Assembly (NCBI GenBank): GCA_910588145.1
Contig: CAJUPO010000009.1
Location: forward strand, 1 to 64,000
DNA from: an uncultured Oscillospiraceae bacterium
GTDB lineage: Bacteria; Bacillota; Clostridia; Oscillospirales; Ruminococcaceae
Direction of reading: 5' to 3'
Length of the DNA: 64,000 nucleotides
Shown: piece by piece, positions 60,327 to 64,000 of the stretch
Numbering within the stretch: the first letter of the stretch is position 1
How the letters are laid out: each line of letters starts with the position of its first letter
Notes under the pieces: generated by a model
The model's input: the letters and a program-made list of their open reading frames with translations, nothing else
Told to the model about the DNA's origin: nothing
Databases searched by the model: none
Program-made: the position numbers and the translations under genes

Positions 60327-61952
60327 ATGAAAAATACAGATTCAAACTATGATGAATTAGGACAATACTCCGAAGTGACTTCTGAAAAACTTGACAAATT
60401 GGTTACAAATGTAGTAAAATTGTTGTTGAATAAAAAAGTGACCATTGCTACTGCTGAAAGTTGTACCGGCGGTCTGCTTTCGGAGCTGATTACTTCTGTC
60501 CCGGGAGCGTCAAAGGTTTTTGAAATCGGAGTTTGTACATATTCAAACAAGATAAAGCATGAATATCTTGGTGTTCCGAAAGAATACTTCAGAGATTACG
60601 GAGCAGTAAGCAGTCAGGTCGCAATTGCCATGGTTGACGGTCTTCAGAAAAAATCCGGAGCGGATATATGCATATCTGTTACGGGAACAGCAGGCCCGGG
60701 CGGAGGAACTCGGGAAAAACCAGTGGGTACAGTGTATGTTGGTATAAGCTGCGGTAAAAAACAGATCGTAAAGCTTCTCAGGCTTTGGGAGCTTAAAGAC
60801 CGGAGCCGTGATAATATCCGCATGAATGCGGCTTATCAGATTTTTAAATTTTTAGAGCATATGCTGTATGTAATGCCTGAAACGCTTCCTGATAAGGCGG
60901 CATCCGCTAAAAAGGAAAAGAAAACTTATAAAGATGTTCTAAAAGGTCTTGTTCCATGGAAAGGAGATACTCCTGCACAGGTGATAAGAAAAATAATCTT
61001 TCTGATTTCCGTTGTGATTTTTACTGTTTGTCTGTTTATGATTATTGACTATTACTGGGAGAATTACAAGAACAGACAGCTCGGCAATGACATAAGAAAT
61101 AAATATGAACAGGCTGAGCTTTATAATTCTAATGCCGCTGCAACAGAACCTGACGATATAGGCGATAACAATATTCAGGTTCAGAAAAATTGGGAGCTTA
61201 AAGAAGGCGCTAAAATGCTTCTTGAACGCAATAAGGATGTGGTAGGATATATTAGGATTCCTGATACGGAAATAAGTTATCCTATTGTTCAAAGACGTCA
61301 GGAAGAGGATGGCAATGAATATTATCTGAAAAAAAATATTGACAATGAAGACGCTAACGCCGGAACGATTTTTCTTGACTGGAGAAATTATTTCGACTAT
61401 GTTGTTGAGGGAACAAGAGTTTTGGACAACTCTCAAAACCTGATTGTTTACGGACATGAAATGAAAGACGGATCAATGTTCGGCGAACTTAAGAATTATA
61501 AGGAAATAGACGGATTTTACAGCGAACATCCGATTGTTGAGTTAAGTTCAAATTATGAAAATTATAAATATAAGGTGTTTGCATACTTTATTATCGATTC
61601 CGAAGACGAAACCGAAACTAAGTATGATTGCTGGAATACTTTAAATTTTGACAACGAAGATCATTTCTATGATTTTGTCAATAATGCAAGAAAGCGCTCT
61701 TTTATTCTTTCAGATGTTGATGTCAGATACGGCGATCAGCTGCTGACGCTTTCTACGTGCAACAGCATTTTTGATACAGGCAGGTTTATTGTTATGGCAA
61801 GACTGCTGAGAGATGGTGAAGATCCGGAAACGGGTACGCAGAATCCGAAAAGAAATGATAATGTCTTGTGGCCTTCAGTTTATTATAAATGGAATGAAAA
61901 TACGTATGATCCGGAAGCGGAATTTGAAGGCTATCCGCTTACTACGGGTTGA
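60327..61952 (+). CDS. CinA/PncC domain fused to a class B sortase
   Basis: A 541-residue two-part protein. Residues about 20-180 are a CinA C-terminal (PncC, NMN deamidase) domain: TIATAESCTGGLLSE, VCTYSNKIKHEYLGV and GTAGPGGGTREKPVGTVY. Residues about 222-245 form a membrane segment (IIFLISVVIFTVCLFMII). Residues about 290-510 are a sortase B domain with catalytic His377 in VYGHEMKDGS, Cys478 in LLTLSTCN and Arg in GRFIVMAR. The frame is continuous, so the amidase half should be cytoplasmic and the sortase half outside. No gene for either part alone lies in between. The SD is weak. A second class B sortase follows after 27 bases. Confidence 0.88.
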   Translation: MKNTDSNYDELGQYSEVTSEKLDKLVTNVVKLLLNKKVTIATAESCTGGLLSELITSVPGASKVFEIGVCTYSNKIKHEYLGVPKEYFRDYGAVSSQVAIAMVDGLQKKSGADICISVTGTAGPGGGTREKPVGTVYVGISCGKKQIVKLLRLWELKDRSRDNIRMNAAYQIFKFLEHMLYVMPETLPDKAASAKKEKKTYKDVLKGLVPWKGDTPAQVIRKIIFLISVVIFTVCLFMIIDYYWENYKNRQLGNDIRNKYEQAELYNSNAAATEPDDIGDNNIQVQKNWELKEGAKMLLERNKDVVGYIRIPDTEISYPIVQRRQEEDGNEYYLKKNIDNEDANAGTIFLDWRNYFDYVVEGTRVLDNSQNLIVYGHEMKDGSMFGELKNYKEIDGFYSEHPIVELSSNYENYKYKVFAYFIIDSEDETETKYDCWNTLNFDNEDHFYDFVNNARKRSFILSDVDVRYGDQLLTLSTCNSIFDTGRFIVMARLLRDGEDPETGTQNPKRNDNVLWPSVYYKWNENTYDPEAEFEGYPLTTG

Positions 61953-61979
61953 TAAATATAAAAACAGAGGATAAAAGAA

Positions 61980-62873
61980 ATGAAAAGCAAAGTGAAAATT
62001 TCTATTGCCTGCAGCGCTGTTGTTGCTGTGGCAGCTTTAGGTGCAGTCTTTTGGCATGGGGGCAGTGACAAGCCGGAAGTATCCCAGAGTGTAGATGTTC
62101 TGAATCCTGCTACTGAACCGGTTACCGAACCGGAGCTTCCGGATATAACTGACTTTTCACCGGAACCTGGTCTTACCGGACTTGCACAGGCAATGTCCCA
62201 GATTAATGACGATGTTGTCGGCTGGATAAGAATAAGCAATACTCAGGTTGATTATCCTGTTGTACAGTATGAGTACGACGAAGAGAACGGTAATGATTTT
62301 TATCTTCATAAGGATATTTATGGAAACTATTTGGAACGTGGTACTATATTTATGGATTACCGTGATGTTTTCGGCGGTGATGAAAGCAAGCAGACTGACA
62401 ATATAGTACTTTACGGACATAATATGCTTAACGGTTCTATGTTCGGTGATCTTCATGACTACAGGCATGATGAGGATTTCTATAAGGAAAATCCGATAAT
62501 AGAATTTAGCTCCAATTATAAGGATTACAAATATGTTATTTTTGCATATCTCCTTACAAGCGGAAGCTATGGTGAAAGCTACTATGGTGAAGACTTCCCG
62601 TATTGGGATATTCATGATTTAAGCAAGGAAAGTGATTTTAACGATTACGTTGAAACGGTTGACGAAAGATCTTATATTCATCCGGATATTGACGTTGAAC
62701 CGGGGGACAAGCTTCTGACTTTGTCAACTTGTCATCTTGACGAGGATAATTCAAGACTGCTTGTTGTTGCAAGGCGTCTTAGAGATGACGAAACAGTTGA
62801 AAGCATTACCGCAAAGATAAGCGGGGATTCGGCAGATGATGAATCTGAAAATACAGATGATTCTGATGAATAA
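61980..62873 (+). CDS. Class B sortase
   Basis: A 297-residue transpeptidase with an N-terminal signal-anchor (about 6-24), a Pro/Glu linker, and a sortase domain from about residue 70. Catalytic His147 is in VLYGHNMLNGSMFG, Cys251 in LLTLSTCH, and Arg in RLLVVARR. It ends in an acidic Asp/Glu/Ser tail. Sequence blocks (GTIFMDYRDVFGG, NPIIEFSSNYKDYKY) closely match the sortase half of the preceding gene, so the two probably arose by duplication. GAGGA precedes the ATG. No LPxTG-type substrate is encoded in the window. Confidence 0.92.
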   Translation: MKSKVKISIACSAVVAVAALGAVFWHGGSDKPEVSQSVDVLNPATEPVTEPELPDITDFSPEPGLTGLAQAMSQINDDVVGWIRISNTQVDYPVVQYEYDEENGNDFYLHKDIYGNYLERGTIFMDYRDVFGGDESKQTDNIVLYGHNMLNGSMFGDLHDYRHDEDFYKENPIIEFSSNYKDYKYVIFAYLLTSGSYGESYYGEDFPYWDIHDLSKESDFNDYVETVDERSYIHPDIDVEPGDKLLTLSTCHLDEDNSRLLVVARRLRDDETVESITAKISGDSADDESENTDDSDE

Positions 62874-62907
62874 AGAAAAATACATAATTTATTAAATGGA
62901 GAGTTTT

Positions 62908-64000
62908 ATGGAATTACGATTACCACGAAAGAGTATGACAGCAATTTTGTCCGCTATGGTTGTAGGAACCGTGATTTGTACATCTGCGTTTATGACAGGC
63001 GATACGCAGGCAGTTGAGGATTCGGCAGCATATACTCAGCCGGCTGTAAAATCTATAAACGCTTCTGAGGAAGCGAATGAAAATAATGCTGTTAGTCTGT
63101 GGAAGGCTGATCTGTCTGAATACAGCGGAGGTCTTTCATTGGTCAGCTATGAGGAAGTTGAAACAGTTGACGAGGAAACAGATGAGGAAACAGATGCAAG
63201 AGGCGTGATCAGGTCTGAATCTCAGTATCCTGAAATTAACGGAGCAACTAATCTTGATGTTCCGGATCGTGAGTATACTGATCCTGTAAATATAGAGTCC
63301 GGTAATTTCGGTTTTACAGTCTATGGATACGGTCATGGAGTAGGATTAAGTCAGAACGGCGCTAATTTTTACGCTACATACGGAGGAATGAGCTATCAGG
63401 ATATTCTTGCGCATTATTATCCTGGTACATACATTTCAAATACCGGAACGGCTCAGGATGAAGTTATTTCAGCAAACGGTATCAGCGGTTCGGTTTCTGA
63501 TATTGTTTCAAGAATTGTTTTTACTGAAATAGGTTCCTCTATGAATGTTGAAGCCATAAAGGCTCAGGCTATTGCCATTTATACATATATCAAATATCAC
63601 GGCGGAAGCGTTGATGACCTTTATCCAAGTTCAAGCGCTCCGCAGAATGTTGTAAATGCAGTTAACTCCGTTCTCGGACAGGCTGTTTATTATGACGGTT
63701 CATTTGCTCTGACAATGTTCTGTGCGTCAAGCGGCGGCAGTACTGCGTCCTGCTATGATGTATTTTATGAGGATATTCCTTATCTGAGAAGCGTATACTG
63801 TGAATATGACAGTCAGTGCGATCCTCATTACGGCGATGTTGATGTAATCAGCGCAGCAGAAGTAAAATCTACACTTGAATCTTATCTTGGCATTACACTT
63901 TCTGATAATCCTTCAAACTGGGTTTCAATTATTGAAGGCGACGGCGGTTATGCCGCATATGTTGTTGTGGATAATCAGGTTACTGTTAAGGGAAATGATT
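62908..64000 (+). CDS. SpoIID/LytB-type exported protein with unusual motif order (partial)
   Basis: Open from ATG 62908 (SD TGGAGAG) to the window edge, 364 codons seen. A signal/anchor segment spans about 12-32. A linker rich in Glu and Thr follows. GYGHGVGLSQNGA at 140-152 and YQDILAHYYPGTYIS nearby are the motifs that normally end a SpoIID domain. After them come EAIKAQAIAIYTY (215-227), CASSGGSTAS (272-281) and PYLRSV (291-296), which normally come first. SpoIID cuts peptidoglycan glycan strands during spore engulfment; LytB-type relatives act in vegetative wall remodelling. The order suggests either an extra N-terminal copy or a circular permutation. It follows the sortases by 34 bases. 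Confidence 0.82.
   Translation, partial: MELRLPRKSMTAILSAMVVGTVICTSAFMTGDTQAVEDSAAYTQPAVKSINASEEANENNAVSLWKADLSEYSGGLSLVSYEEVETVDEETDEETDARGVIRSESQYPEINGATNLDVPDREYTDPVNIESGNFGFTVYGYGHGVGLSQNGANFYATYGGMSYQDILAHYYPGTYISNTGTAQDEVISANGISGSVSDIVSRIVFTEIGSSMNVEAIKAQAIAIYTYIKYHGGSVDDLYPSSSAPQNVVNAVNSVLGQAVYYDGSFALTMFCASSGGSTASCYDVFYEDIPYLRSVYCEYDSQCDPHYGDVDVISAAEVKSTLESYLGITLSDNPSNWVSIIEGDGGYAAYVVVDNQVTVKGND

Noticed and set aside
1..64000. tRNA, rRNA or CRISPR array
   Set aside because: No cloverleaf with a GGTTCGAATCC-type arm, no rRNA blocks and no regularly spaced repeats were seen on either strand.

Overview
The window looks like chromosome of an AT-rich, endospore-forming member of the Oscillospiraceae, probably a Ruminococcus-like gut Clostridium. 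The main clues are a secreted protein with a Thr-rich linker and a type I dockerin (20719-22884), spore-lineage genes (a CotJC remnant at 9336-9572, a CwlD-like amidase at 27556-28293, a SpoIID-type protein at 62908), class B sortases, and Gram-positive signals throughout (strong Shine-Dalgarno sites, TTG/GTG starts, TTGACA-N17-TATAAT promoters). The species cannot be fixed from sequence reading alone.

Layout. (1) 1 to about 9335 is the right-hand part of a mobile element, more AT-rich than what follows. It carries a cargo M4 metalloprotease with WG repeats and an SH3 domain, a membrane protein, an M48 protease, a TraG/VirD4-like ATPase, a replication-relaxation protein, a large 104-nt nested stem-loop, a small 55-aa protein and a large serine recombinase. 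Its right end lies inside cotJC; the 3' third of cotJC follows directly in frame. (2) 9.6-20.3 kb: nadA, an AI-2E family permease, a GT-C type membrane protein, a PcrA/UvrD helicase, a Cys/Gly-rich microprotein, clpC and an aminotransferase. (3) 20.7-22.9 kb: the dockerin protein. (4) 22.9-27.4 kb: a compact phage-derived island. It has an S24 repressor with matching operators in two promoters, four tiny ORFs, a degenerate tyrosine-recombinase-like protein, and a tail-fibre/XhlA/holin-like trio with no head, terminase or portal genes. (5) 27.5-33.2 kb: amidase, radA, maf, and valS behind an attenuator-like leader. (6) 33.3-41.4 kb, minus strand: PadR-DUF1700-DUF4097 operon, DUF3788 protein, guaA, and hydE-rodA below comM. 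(7) 41.7-49.5 kb: rpoB-rpoC from a consensus promoter. (8) 49.6-57.5 kb: DUF368 transporter, fhs, tsaE-tsaB, rpiB-upp, an unknown membrane protein, trpS. (9) 57.5-64 kb: a 37-aa protein, a cysteine desulfurase and thiI (a sulfur-transfer pair for tRNA 4-thiouridine), a CinA/PncC-sortase B fusion, a second class B sortase, and a SpoIID-type protein that runs off the window.

The most unusual items are the CinA-sortase B fusion; the recombinase element splitting a mother-cell spore-coat gene, which recalls skin-type elements excised during sporulation; the phage-derived switch and lysis/adsorption cassette, including an operator-like site in a distant promoter upstream of thiI; the SpoIID protein whose normally C-terminal motif comes first; and the valS leader. 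No tRNA, rRNA or CRISPR array was seen.
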